64,000 nucleotides of DNA from positions 468,347 through 532,346 of the forward strand of contig NZ_QCYJ01000020.1 of NCBI RefSeq assembly GCF_003123685.1, read 5' to 3'. Positions 8,711 to 16,014 of this stretch are shown in pieces. Every line of letters begins with the position of its first letter. Within the stretch, counting starts at the first letter, position 1. The notes under the pieces are model-generated. The model ran no database searches, was not told where the DNA came from, and was given only the letters and a program-made list of their open reading frames with translations. The DNA comes from Nocardia aurea. Lineage in GTDB: Bacteria; Actinomycetota; Actinomycetes; Mycobacteriales; Mycobacteriaceae. Both the position numbers and the translations under genes were made by a program.

Positions 8711-9913
8711 ATGGTACTGGAAGGAACCACGCTGGCACTGATCCAGTTGGGCGCGGTCTTCTTCGGGTTGGGCGTTCTGGGCCGCGTCGCGGCGAAAATC
8801 GGGTTGTCGCCGATCCCGTTGTATCTGGTCGGCGGACTCGTCTTCGGCACCGGCGGGCTGATCGAACTGCACGAAGTCGACGAATTCATCCATATCGCCA
8901 GCGAAATCGGCGTCGTCCTACTTCTGTTACTCCTCGGCCTGGAATACACCGCGGCCGAATTGGTCACGGGGATGCGAAGATCGTGGCCGGCCGGCCTGCT
9001 CGATATCGCGTTGAACGCCACGCCGGGCGTCATCGTGGCCCTGATGCTCGGACTCGGATTCACCGGCGCGATCGCCCTCGCCGGAGTCACCTACATCTCC
9101 TCCTCCGGCATCGTCGCGAAGGTACTCAACGATCTCGGCAGGCTGGGCAACCGGGAAACCCCGGTCATCCTGTCCATCCTGGTCTTCGAGGACCTCGCGA
9201 TGGCCGCGTATCTGCCCGCGCTCACGGCCGTGCTCGCCGGTGTCGGCTTCGTCGCGGGACTCACCACGCTCGGAATCGCGCTGGTCGCGGTGACCGTGGT
9301 GCTCGTGGTCGCGCTGCGGTACGGCAAATACGTCTCGGCCGTCGTCGCCAGCGACGACCGCGAGATCTTCCTGCTCAAACTGCTCGGCGCGGCGTTGCTC
9401 GTCGCGGGTCTGGCGTCGGCGGTGCAGGTGTCGGCGGCGGTCGGCGCGTTCCTCCTCGGTATCGCGATCTCCGATTCCACCGCGCACAACGCGACGAAGA
9501 TCCTCGAACCGCTGCGCGACCTGTTCGCCGCGATGTTCTTCGTCCTGTTCGGGCTCAGTACCGATCCGGCCAGTATTCCGCCGGTGCTCGGCTGGGCGAT
9601 CCTGCTCGCGGTCGTCACGACGGCGACCAAGATCGGCACCGGGTGGTGGGCCGCCAAACGCACGGGCGCGAGTCCACTGGGCCGTGCTCGCGCGGGCACG
9701 GCGCTGGTCGCGCGTGGCGAATTCTCCATCGTCATCGCTGGTCTCGCCGTCACCGCGGGCGCGCTGCCCGCCGAATTCGCCGCGCTGGCGACCACGTATG
9801 TGCTGCTCATGGCGATTCTCGGACCGATCGCGGCGAGGGTGGTCGAACCCATCACGCGGTGGCTGCTCGACCTGGCCGCCGCGCGACGCCGGACCGATCC
9901 CGTTCCGGACTGA
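8711..9913 (+). CDS. Cation:proton antiporter, CPA2 family (KhtU/KefB-like)
   Basis: A 400-residue membrane protein with about 12 helices covering the whole Na+/H+-exchanger (CPA2) domain. Conserved marks include IPLYLVGG, the GVTYISSSGIVAKVL unwound helix, ILVFEDLAMA (the conserved Glu-Asp pair) and a late helix with ARGEFSIVIAGLA. It has no C-terminal RCK domain; that role falls to the separate protein encoded just upstream, the KhtTU arrangement. It should expel K+ or NH4+ in exchange for H+ during alkaline, osmotic or electrophile stress. Mtb Rv3236c (annotated KefB) is the likely homologue. Confidence 0.9.
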   Translation: MVLEGTTLALIQLGAVFFGLGVLGRVAAKIGLSPIPLYLVGGLVFGTGGLIELHEVDEFIHIASEIGVVLLLLLLGLEYTAAELVTGMRRSWPAGLLDIALNATPGVIVALMLGLGFTGAIALAGVTYISSSGIVAKVLNDLGRLGNRETPVILSILVFEDLAMAAYLPALTAVLAGVGFVAGLTTLGIALVAVTVVLVVALRYGKYVSAVVASDDREIFLLKLLGAALLVAGLASAVQVSAAVGAFLLGIAISDSTAHNATKILEPLRDLFAAMFFVLFGLSTDPASIPPVLGWAILLAVVTTATKIGTGWWAAKRTGASPLGRARAGTALVARGEFSIVIAGLAVTAGALPAEFAALATTYVLLMAILGPIAARVVEPITRWLLDLAAARRRTDPVPD

Positions 9914-10014
9914 CCGAACATCGTGCCGCCCGGCCCGATGAATATCGTGGCCGGGCACCGTCTTCACCTGCGAACCCACCGGATACCGGTGGCACGCAGT
10001 GAGAGGCGGCAAGC

Positions 10015-10872
10015 ATGGAGACGATCACCACCCCGGCCGGAATCGAGATCGCGTTCGATCGCTACCCCGGCGGCGACGCGGGAACGGTCATCATGATCGG
10101 TGGCGCGTTCAGCTTCCGGAAGTTCCCGAAGATGGAAGAGATCTCGCGCGCGCTCGCCGACGAACACGGGCTGACTGTCCTCAACTACGACCGTCGCGGC
10201 CGCGGTGACAGTACCGACTCGCCGGGTGTCCACGACGTCGACAACGAGATCGACGATATCGCCGCACTCGTCGACGCGGCCGGTGGCTCGGCATCGCTGT
10301 TCGGATGGTCGTCGGGGGCGGGCCTGGCGTTGCGCGCGGTGGCGTCGGGGCGGGTGCCCGGTATCACGCACGTGGTCGCCTTCGAGCCGCCGTTCGTGGT
10401 CGACCACGATAATTTCGTGCCGGGGGCCGAGGTCGGCGCGCGCTTGCGCGAACTGATCGCCGAGGGCCGTCGCGCCGAGGTCGTGCGCTACTTCATGACC
10501 CGGGCCATGGGGATGCCGCGCTGGGTCGTGGCGCTGATGCGGGTCACGCCGATGTGGAAGGATCTGCTCGCCACCTCGAGCGCGACCGCGCACGACTGGG
10601 CGATCATGGAGCCGTTCATGCGGGGTGAAGCGCTCGACGCCGCCGACTGGGCGGCAGTCACCGTGCCGACACTGGTCGTCTCGGGCGCGAAGAGCGACGC
10701 CCTGCTGCGCACCGCCGCCCGCGCGATCACCGCGGTGCTCCCGAATGCCACCCACCTGGAAATCGCCGGGCTGAGTCACAACCCGAAGGTGAAGCTCATC
10801 GCGCCGCACGCGGGTGCTTTCCTGACGGGGACGACCGCACACGGGGATTCGGTCGCCCCAGAACACGCCTGA
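10015..10872 (+). CDS. Alpha/beta-fold hydrolase
   Basis: A 285-residue single-domain alpha/beta hydrolase. The nucleophile elbow is GWSSGAG (about residue 102, Ser nucleophile), the oxyanion segment is IGGAFSFRKF near residue 30, the acid is likely the Asp in SGAKSDALL near 226, and the catalytic His is in GLSHNPK near 250. No signal peptide, so cytoplasmic. The ATG follows GAGAGGCGG. It ends 23 bases before the DHFR-family gene, and the two probably form an operon. Substrate unknown; sequence style resembles small esterases and C-C hydrolases. Confidence 0.8.
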   Translation: METITTPAGIEIAFDRYPGGDAGTVIMIGGAFSFRKFPKMEEISRALADEHGLTVLNYDRRGRGDSTDSPGVHDVDNEIDDIAALVDAAGGSASLFGWSSGAGLALRAVASGRVPGITHVVAFEPPFVVDHDNFVPGAEVGARLRELIAEGRRAEVVRYFMTRAMGMPRWVVALMRVTPMWKDLLATSSATAHDWAIMEPFMRGEALDAADWAAVTVPTLVVSGAKSDALLRTAARAITAVLPNATHLEIAGLSHNPKVKLIAPHAGAFLTGTTAHGDSVAPEHA

Positions 10873-10895
10873 CCAACCACCACGAGGAGATATCG

Positions 10896-11561
10896 ATGCG
10901 AAAGATCACCGCGGGCCTGTTCATTTCCCTCGACGGGATCATCGACAATCCGCAGGACTGGCACTTCCCGTACTTCAACGACGAGATGGGCGCGGCCGTC
11001 ACCGCCCAACTCGCCACCGCCGACACCCTGCTGCTGGGTCGCGAGACCTACGAGAGTTTCGCCGGCGCGTGGCCGGAACGCGAAGCCGCCGGTGGCGCGG
11101 ACGCCGGAATGGCGCGCGCCCTCGGTGACGCCCGCAAGATCGTGGTGTCGCACCGGGAATTGACCAGCGACTGGCGCAACTCCGAACTGCTGCGCGGAGA
11201 CTTGGTCGAGGCCGTCACCGCGCTCAAAGCCGAACCCGGCGCGACGGATATCGCGATGAGCGGATCACCGTCGATCGTCCGGCAACTGCTGGCGGCGCGA
11301 CTGCTCGACGAATTGCACCTGCTGGTGCATCCGCTTCTGGTTCGCAAGGGCGCGAAACTCTTCGACGACGGTGATCCGATCCCGTTGCGGCTGCTCTCCT
11401 CCCGGGCCTTCACCACGGGCGTACTGCATCTGGTCTACGGTCCCGGCGAATTGCTGAGCGCCGATTACGACGACGCCAAGGTCCACCTCGAGCAACAGGA
11501 CCAGGACCGTTCCGGCGCCGCGGCGGCCAGCTCGTCGACCGTCCCCAACGGGTCGTCGTAG
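10896..11561 (+). CDS. Dihydrofolate reductase family (RibD C-terminal-like) protein
   Basis: A 221-residue protein of the RibD_C/DHFR-like fold. It begins MRKITAGLFISLDGII, the family hallmark (the SLDG strand), has LLLGRETYESF for nucleotide binding and the late SPSIVRQLLAARLLDELHL segment typical of this NADPH-dependent reductase family; true folate reduction is not implied. GAGGAG precedes the ATG. The C terminus is odd: homology should end near residue 185 (TTGVLHLVYGP), and the last 40 residues are low-complexity and lie antisense to a fragment of an acetyltransferase gene. A deletion has probably fused the end of this gene into foreign sequence. Confidence 0.78.
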   Translation: MRKITAGLFISLDGIIDNPQDWHFPYFNDEMGAAVTAQLATADTLLLGRETYESFAGAWPEREAAGGADAGMARALGDARKIVVSHRELTSDWRNSELLRGDLVEAVTALKAEPGATDIAMSGSPSIVRQLLAARLLDELHLLVHPLLVRKGAKLFDDGDPIPLRLLSSRAFTTGVLHLVYGPGELLSADYDDAKVHLEQQDQDRSGAAAASSSTVPNGSS

Positions 11562-11671
11562 TAGGTGAACTCCCCCACCTCGATCAACGGCGAGGTGATC
11601 AGTGGCCGCAACAGGATGACGCGCGGCTGGTCCGGGATCGGATGCAGGACGGTCGGATCGGCGGATGACAC
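11510..11671 (-). pseudogene. Remnant of Vat/CatB-type xenobiotic acetyltransferase N terminus
   Basis: On the minus strand, from a GTG at 11671, the frame reads SSADPTVLHPIPDQ, then VILLRPLITSPLIEVGEFTY, then YDDP. This is the N-terminal signature of the left-handed beta-helix acetyltransferases of the streptogramin/chloramphenicol (Vat/CatB) type: 'HPI', 'KPLI...IEVG.YTYYDDP'. After about 50 residues homology stops and the frame runs into antisense of the DHFR-family gene; none of the hexapeptide-repeat catalytic domain remains. It is therefore a dead 5' fragment, converging on and partly overlapping the DHFR-like gene's tail. Confidence 0.6.
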
Positions 11672-11740
11672 CGGGCGGCTCCTCACTTCGCGTGCGACGA
11701 CGGTCGGGTCATCATCGCCGATCGCGGCGGCACACCCGTC

Positions 11741-12745
11741 TCAGCCCGGCGCGATGGCCGTGATCAGCGTGCGGTTGGCGGAGGTGCGGGTGGTGATCAG
11801 CTGCGTGAAGGTGTTCGGCTCTTCGCCGGGAACCTGCTGGGTGAGGCGGACCCGCCACCGGGTCTGACCTTCGGTCCCCTCCGCGGGGGTGATCTCCACG
11901 CAGTACAGCGTGCCCATCGGCACCTGGTTGATACCGCGCTGGATCTGTTCGGCGAGGGGGACGAGGGAATTCTCCGCCACCACCGCGCGCGCGGCGAAAC
12001 CGGAACGCTGGACGTAGTAGGCGCGTTCGAAGGCGAGGATCGCCGAGGGGCCGTCGGTGGTGCCGCCGGGATCGGTGCCGGAGACGATGCCGGGGGCGCG
12101 GCGCTGTTCGCATCCGGGGGTCGCGATGACAGCGGGTTCGCCCGGCGCCGGGCTGGTTCTGGCGGCGGCCGTCGAGGTCGGCTGCGCGCGAGGGGTTTCG
12201 GCCGCGGCGGGACGCTTCTTGTCCGAACCGTGCAGCGCGATCAGGACAACGGCGCCCAGCGCGACGACGATGCCGACACCGATCAACGCACCGAGCCATC
12301 GGCTGCCGCCGCTCTGCTCCTGCGCGGTGCGGCGTGGACGGCGCAGGGCGACACCGGGATTGCCCCCGGTTCGATCGACGATCGACGGAACGCGAATCTC
12401 CGGATCGTCCTCGGGCGGCGGTTCGACGTCCTCGCGGCGGGCGCGCGGCGGCGGCTCGACGACCGGTTCCGGCACGGGCCGGGTCCGCGCGACGGGTTCG
12501 AGCCATTGCTCCCAATCCCCCGAGCGCCCCGGGTGATCGGAGGGCGGACCGGGATCGGGCAGCGGCGGTTCCACCGGATAGTCGGGCGTCTCCGCGAGCG
12601 GTTCCGTGGCCGCCGGACCGGTGCGAACCGGCGGCCGACGCCGCTTCTTCGGCTGTTTCTTCACCGGCTGGCGCAGCATGGGCAAGCCGGTGTCGAACGG
12701 GTTGTCCGGACCGGAGCCCGGACTGCCGGAATCAGACGAAGTCAT
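11741..12745 (-). CDS. Single-pass membrane protein of EspC-like cassette, unknown function
   Basis: A 334-residue protein with three parts: a Pro/Arg/Glu-rich disordered cytoplasmic segment (1-148), one transmembrane helix (about 150-172, RWLGALIGVGIVVALGAVVL), and an exported C-terminal domain (about 200-334) with two cysteines (PGCEQ, LYCVEI) that could form a disulfide. The exported part has an alpha/beta look (AERAYYVQRSGFAARAV-like segment then ITPAEG and RWRVRL) resembling DUFs found beside type VII substrates in Nocardia and Rhodococcus; I cannot name the fold. Its start lies 14 bases inside the preceding gene, so it is co-translated with the 450-residue partner and the EspC-like protein. 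Confidence 0.7.
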   Translation of the reverse strand: MTSSDSGSPGSGPDNPFDTGLPMLRQPVKKQPKKRRRPPVRTGPAATEPLAETPDYPVEPPLPDPGPPSDHPGRSGDWEQWLEPVARTRPVPEPVVEPPPRARREDVEPPPEDDPEIRVPSIVDRTGGNPGVALRRPRRTAQEQSGGSRWLGALIGVGIVVALGAVVLIALHGSDKKRPAAAETPRAQPTSTAAARTSPAPGEPAVIATPGCEQRRAPGIVSGTDPGGTTDGPSAILAFERAYYVQRSGFAARAVVAENSLVPLAEQIQRGINQVPMGTLYCVEITPAEGTEGQTRWRVRLTQQVPGEEPNTFTQLITTRTSANRTLITAIAPG

Positions 12746-14084
12746 CGCCGAAATCGCCGATGACGGCGGCCGGGACCGTCACGGGTTCGAGATCGAGCCC
12801 GCCCGCCGGAACCGTCACACCGAGCTGGCCGTCCTTCGGTTTGTGTTCCTGGTCGTTGCCGCCGGATTGCGGCGGCATGGCGACACCACCGGTCGGCCCG
12901 TGCTGTGGCGTGGGTTCCGGAACGGACAGGCGGGGCGTCGCGCCTCCGTTGCTCTGCGGACTGTTCGCGCCGAAGGGCGCCTGCGACAACGGGGCAGGCC
13001 GCGGATCGTCGGCGCCGGAGGGATCGTCGCGGCCGGGCTGGACCAGGGTGCTGCGATTGTTCGGGGTGCCCGCCGGACCCGTTCCGCCGAAATCGAATTG
13101 GCCACCACCGGGTTTCGACCCGGTTCCGGTCCCGGTCCCCGTGCCGTTGCCGTCACCGGTGGTGCTGCCCGGATGGATCAGCTCGGGAATCGCCTTGTCG
13201 ATGACCTTGTCCACCGAAGCCGCGACGGTATCCATCGCGTGGGTGCCGACCTCGACGATCTTGTCGATGAGATGGGTGCCGATATCCACGCCCGCGCTGA
13301 TGCCCGCGGTCCCCAACTGCACGCCCGCCGAGATCAGCTGCTGCTGCAATTGCAGCTGCGCCGCGAGCACCGGATCCATCTGCTGCACGGGGACGTTCTG
13401 CGTGGTGCCGCCGGTGGCGCCGCCGGGGACGTATTGCAGCGTGCCCTGGGTCTGGGACCGGTTGTCGTAGGTGGTCTGGTTGCCGTCGAAACCCGCGGGC
13501 GCCGACACCGTGACCGGCCCGGTACTGCCGAGTTGCCCGGTGAGGCTGTCCATCTGCGAACGGGTGGACTGCACGGTCTCGATGGCATCGCGCAACGCCT
13601 GCGCACCGCGCTCGACCACCGCGTCGGTATCCGGCGATGCCGTGGCGACGCTGAGGATGCGGCGGGCGTCCCTGCGGAAATCGGCGATGATCTCGTCGAC
13701 CTTCGCCGCCCCGCGCGAGGTGGTGGTCTGCGCGTCGGAGAGCACAGCGAGATAGGCCGGTCCGCGATCGGAGATCTCACCGAGTTCGGTCTGGGTCGTC
13801 CGCAGATTCGGGATCGCGGCGTCCGCGGCGTTGGAGGTCCACGTGGATTCCAGCGCGTGCAGACCTTCGCGATGCGGCGTCTCGGTATCGGCGGTCGTGT
13901 TCGACGCCGCGGACAGCGCGCTGGTGATGGCCTGGTTCGGGGTGCCGACACCGGTGCCGAGCGAGGCCCGCAGTTTCAGGATGGGCTCGACGAGCACGGC
14001 GACCAGCGGCGGATCGACGGTGGGATCGAGGGTTCTCAGCGAACTCGCGTCGCTGTCGGAACCGCGTTTGCGTAGCCGCTTCAT
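12732..14084 (-). CDS. EspA/EspE-like putative type VII secretion partner protein
   Basis: A 450-residue protein without signal peptide. Residues about 20-230 are helical, Ala/Thr/Asp-rich and punctuated by conserved-looking DARRILSVA and DSLTGQLGS; residues about 230-300 form a Gln-rich then Val/Ile-rich helix (QLQLQQQLISAGVQLGTAG); the C-terminal 150 residues are Gly/Pro/Gln-rich and disordered. The size and the pairing with an EspC-like protein of 107 residues recall the EspA-EspC and EspE-EspF pairs of mycobacterial ESX-1, but I see no decisive motif, so this is inference from context. The start at 14084 gives an ATGA overlap with the upstream gene and has GGAGAGGA at proper spacing; the ATG two codons earlier would sit on top of that ribosome site. 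Confidence 0.6.
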   Translation of the reverse strand: MKRLRKRGSDSDASSLRTLDPTVDPPLVAVLVEPILKLRASLGTGVGTPNQAITSALSAASNTTADTETPHREGLHALESTWTSNAADAAIPNLRTTQTELGEISDRGPAYLAVLSDAQTTTSRGAAKVDEIIADFRRDARRILSVATASPDTDAVVERGAQALRDAIETVQSTRSQMDSLTGQLGSTGPVTVSAPAGFDGNQTTYDNRSQTQGTLQYVPGGATGGTTQNVPVQQMDPVLAAQLQLQQQLISAGVQLGTAGISAGVDIGTHLIDKIVEVGTHAMDTVAASVDKVIDKAIPELIHPGSTTGDGNGTGTGTGTGSKPGGGQFDFGGTGPAGTPNNRSTLVQPGRDDPSGADDPRPAPLSQAPFGANSPQSNGGATPRLSVPEPTPQHGPTGGVAMPPQSGGNDQEHKPKDGQLGVTVPAGGLDLEPVTVPAAVIGDFGDDFV

Positions 14085-14404
14085 GCCCATTCCTCTCCGG
14101 TCCTGGCCAACCCGCCCGCGATGTCGGCGTCCACGTCCTGCATATCGGCGCTGTAGGCGCGCAGCACCTGACCGTAGGTCGCGACCAGCTGGCCCGCCGT
14201 CGACAACGCCCGCGAATGTTCCGCGACGGCTTCGGTGAACCGCGCGGCGAATTCGGCGCCGACCAATCCGAGATCGGCGGCGAGTTGTTCCGGGCGCACG
14301 GCCTCGGCCGCCACGGCCGCCGCCGAGGCGAGCTGCTGCGACACCCTGTCCGCGGTAGTGGTGTAGGCGGCCACCGCCGCCGGGTCGAGATTCAGCGCGT
14401 CCAC
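14081..14404 (-). CDS. EspC/WXG100-superfamily type VII secretion target
   Basis: A 107-residue helical-hairpin protein. It begins MDALNLDPAAVAAYTTTADRV and shows the EspC-family (T7SS_ESX_EspC, PF10824-type) pattern: 'L..DP..V...A', LGLVGAEFAARFTEAVAEHS at the turn, and a second helix LVATYGQVLRAYSADMQDVD. A strict YxxxD/E secretion signal is not present at the C terminus (YSADM is off by one), so secretion should be tested rather than assumed. GAAGGGGGA precedes the GTG start. It heads a three-gene, overlapping operon with a 450-residue partner and a membrane-anchored protein. No ESX core genes (EccB-E, MycP) are in this window, so it must use machinery encoded elsewhere. Confidence 0.72.
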   Translation of the reverse strand: MDALNLDPAAVAAYTTTADRVSQQLASAAAVAAEAVRPEQLAADLGLVGAEFAARFTEAVAEHSRALSTAGQLVATYGQVLRAYSADMQDVDADIAGGLARTGEEWA

Positions 14405-14826
14405 TGTTCCCCCTTCACCGAAACCGGCAATTCCGAAACCCCATATCCGAGTATCGACGACTCGGCGTCATCAACAGCGCAGTGTCGTCAATAGCTCGGC
14501 GTCGCGGCACGATTCGACACAGCGAGCGTACCCGTGAACGCCCCTCCCGTGCGCCCGATCCCCGCAGTCCGGGCAAGTTCCGGCCCGCTCGCGCGCCTTC
14601 GGGCCGCTCGGTTTCGCCCGACCCGCAGGGCGTGACGCCGATTGCCCGGCGCATGCCGGACAGGTACGCCGGTACCGAACCAGCCCTCGGAGTCCGGGGC
14701 GGGCCGACGGGTCCGGGTGGTGGCGACGGATTTGCCGAGGGTCGGGAACTCCTGCGCCGCAGCGTCGTCGGCGCCGACTTCCGGGCCGGAGTTCCGGCAT
14801 TGTGGTGTGCGCCACGACCGTGACGA
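14405..14826. other. Intergenic region between EspC-like operon and sirtuin gene
   Basis: About 420 bases between the start of the EspC-like operon and the 3' end of the sirtuin gene. It must carry the operon's promoter (the EspC-like ribosome site is at its left edge). Open frames crossing it on both strands are Arg/Pro-rich with no homology, so I call it non-coding. I see no tRNA, convincing hairpin or operator in it. Confidence 0.5.
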
Positions 14827-15726
14827 TCAGATCGCGGATCTCGCTTCGAGATTCGCACGCCCCACCGCCGGAGGCACGGCATCGACACGGTGGGTGTCGA
14901 AATGATCTGCCACGGTGGTGAGTACGGCCGAACAACTCGCGTCGAGGACGAGGGTGGCGAGATCGTCGGCGCGGGTGTGCCCGCGATTCAGGATGACCAC
15001 CGGTTTGGCCTGCTTGGCGGCGTGGCGGGCGAAGCGCAGGCCCGACATCACGGTGAGCGAGGAACCCGCGACGAGCAGCAGGTCGGCGGCGTCGACGAGG
15101 GCGAACGCGGCGGCGACCCGCTCGCGCGGGACGTTCTCGCCGAAATAGACGATGTCGGGTTTGAGCATGCCGCCGCAGCGTTCGCAGTCGACCATCCGGA
15201 AATCGGCGGTGTCGGCGACGATCGCGTCCGCGTCCGGAGCGACCTCGACACCGGTGACCGCCATCCGCTCCCCGAATCCGGGGTTCGCGGCATCGAGCCG
15301 GTCGGCCAGCGACATACGGGAGATGAGCGCCCGGCAGCCGAGGCAGCACACGCGGGCGTAGCTGCCGTGCAGGTCGAGCACCGTGCGGTGCCCGGCCTTG
15401 GTGTGCAGCAGGTCGACGTTCTGGGTGATCAGACCGGTGACCACACCTCGGCGTTCCAGCCGGGCCAGTGCTCGATGCCCCTGATTAGGTCGCGCGGCAT
15501 CCATATGCCGCCAGCCGATGTGGTTGCGTGCCCAGTAGCGCTGCCGGAACACCGGGTCACCGACGAACTGCTGATACGTCATCGGTGTGCGCGGCGGCGA
15601 GTCCGGCCCGCGATAGTCGGGAATTCCGCTGTCGGTCGACACGCCCGCACCGGTCAGCACCGCGACCCGGCGGCCGTCGACCAGCGCGAGCAGCCGCGCG
15701 ATCTCCGGTTCGGCGAATTCCGACAT
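14827..15726 (-). CDS. Sir2-family NAD-dependent protein deacylase (sirtuin, class II-like)
   Basis: A 299-residue sirtuin. The NAD-binding signature GAGVSTDSGIPDYRGP is near residue 25, TQNVDLLHTKAGH and LHGS (catalytic His) near 120-140, and the structural zinc site is formed by VCCLGC and ERCGGMLKPDIVYFGE. STDSGIPDYR is the class II (SIRT4-like) variant, so lipoyl or other acyl removal is as plausible as deacetylation. The ATG at 15726 sits 7 nt after TACCCT and starts right before the conserved core; a longer frame upstream adds an unconserved Arg-rich stretch. It is divergent from the indolepyruvate oxidoreductase gene. Confidence 0.9.
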   Translation of the reverse strand: MSEFAEPEIARLLALVDGRRVAVLTGAGVSTDSGIPDYRGPDSPPRTPMTYQQFVGDPVFRQRYWARNHIGWRHMDAARPNQGHRALARLERRGVVTGLITQNVDLLHTKAGHRTVLDLHGSYARVCCLGCRALISRMSLADRLDAANPGFGERMAVTGVEVAPDADAIVADTADFRMVDCERCGGMLKPDIVYFGENVPRERVAAAFALVDAADLLLVAGSSLTVMSGLRFARHAAKQAKPVVILNRGHTRADDLATLVLDASCSAVLTTVADHFDTHRVDAVPPAVGRANLEARSAI

Positions 15727-15733
15727 GGAATTC

Positions 15734-15739
15734 AGGGTA
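15734..15739 (-). promoter_or_regulatory. -10 element TACCCT, predicted leaderless promoter of the sirtuin gene
   Basis: On the minus strand TACCCT is followed by 7 nt and then the ATG at 15726; no Shine-Dalgarno is visible. Confidence 0.45.
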
Positions 15740-15885
15740 CGACGACCCGACGAATCCGCCGCTCGCGCTCGGCGACGGACCTGCAGACCCGGGCAGCTGG
15801 ATATCTCGGCGACGACCTCGTCCGATGCGGTCGGGGTCACCCACACCTCCCATCCTGCCTATGCAATGCACATACTGGGTCTCCA

Positions 15886-15900
15886 CAATCGTGCAGATTG
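15886..15900. promoter_or_regulatory. Inverted repeat CAATC-N5-GATTG upstream of indolepyruvate oxidoreductase
   Basis: CAATC GTGCA GATTG is a perfect dyad 115 bases upstream of the oxidoreductase start. It has the look of an Lrp/AsnC-type site, which would suit an amino-acid catabolic gene; the regulator is inferred. Confidence 0.35.
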
Positions 15901-16014
15901 CTCAGTCATTCCGGTATAGGTTGTTCACCTGGCGCATTGTGGGCAAGATGGCCGTCACGAGTGATCAACCACGTGATGCGCCCGACCGGCGCCCGAGCGA
16001 ATGGGTGGATCCAC

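Noticed and set aside
8927..10012. 361-codon minus-strand frame opposite the antiporter
   Set aside because: Shadow frame, Arg/Asp/Gly-rich, opposite a clearly coding membrane protein.
14415..14888. Minus-strand frame in the EspC-sirtuin gap
   Set aside because: Arg/Pro-rich, runs into the sirtuin gene in another frame and lacks any family resemblance.
14890..16014. 375-codon in-frame extension upstream of the indolepyruvate oxidoreductase
   Set aside because: It is antisense to the sirtuin gene, has no homology, and the ATG at 16015 has a ribosome site and begins the conserved domain.
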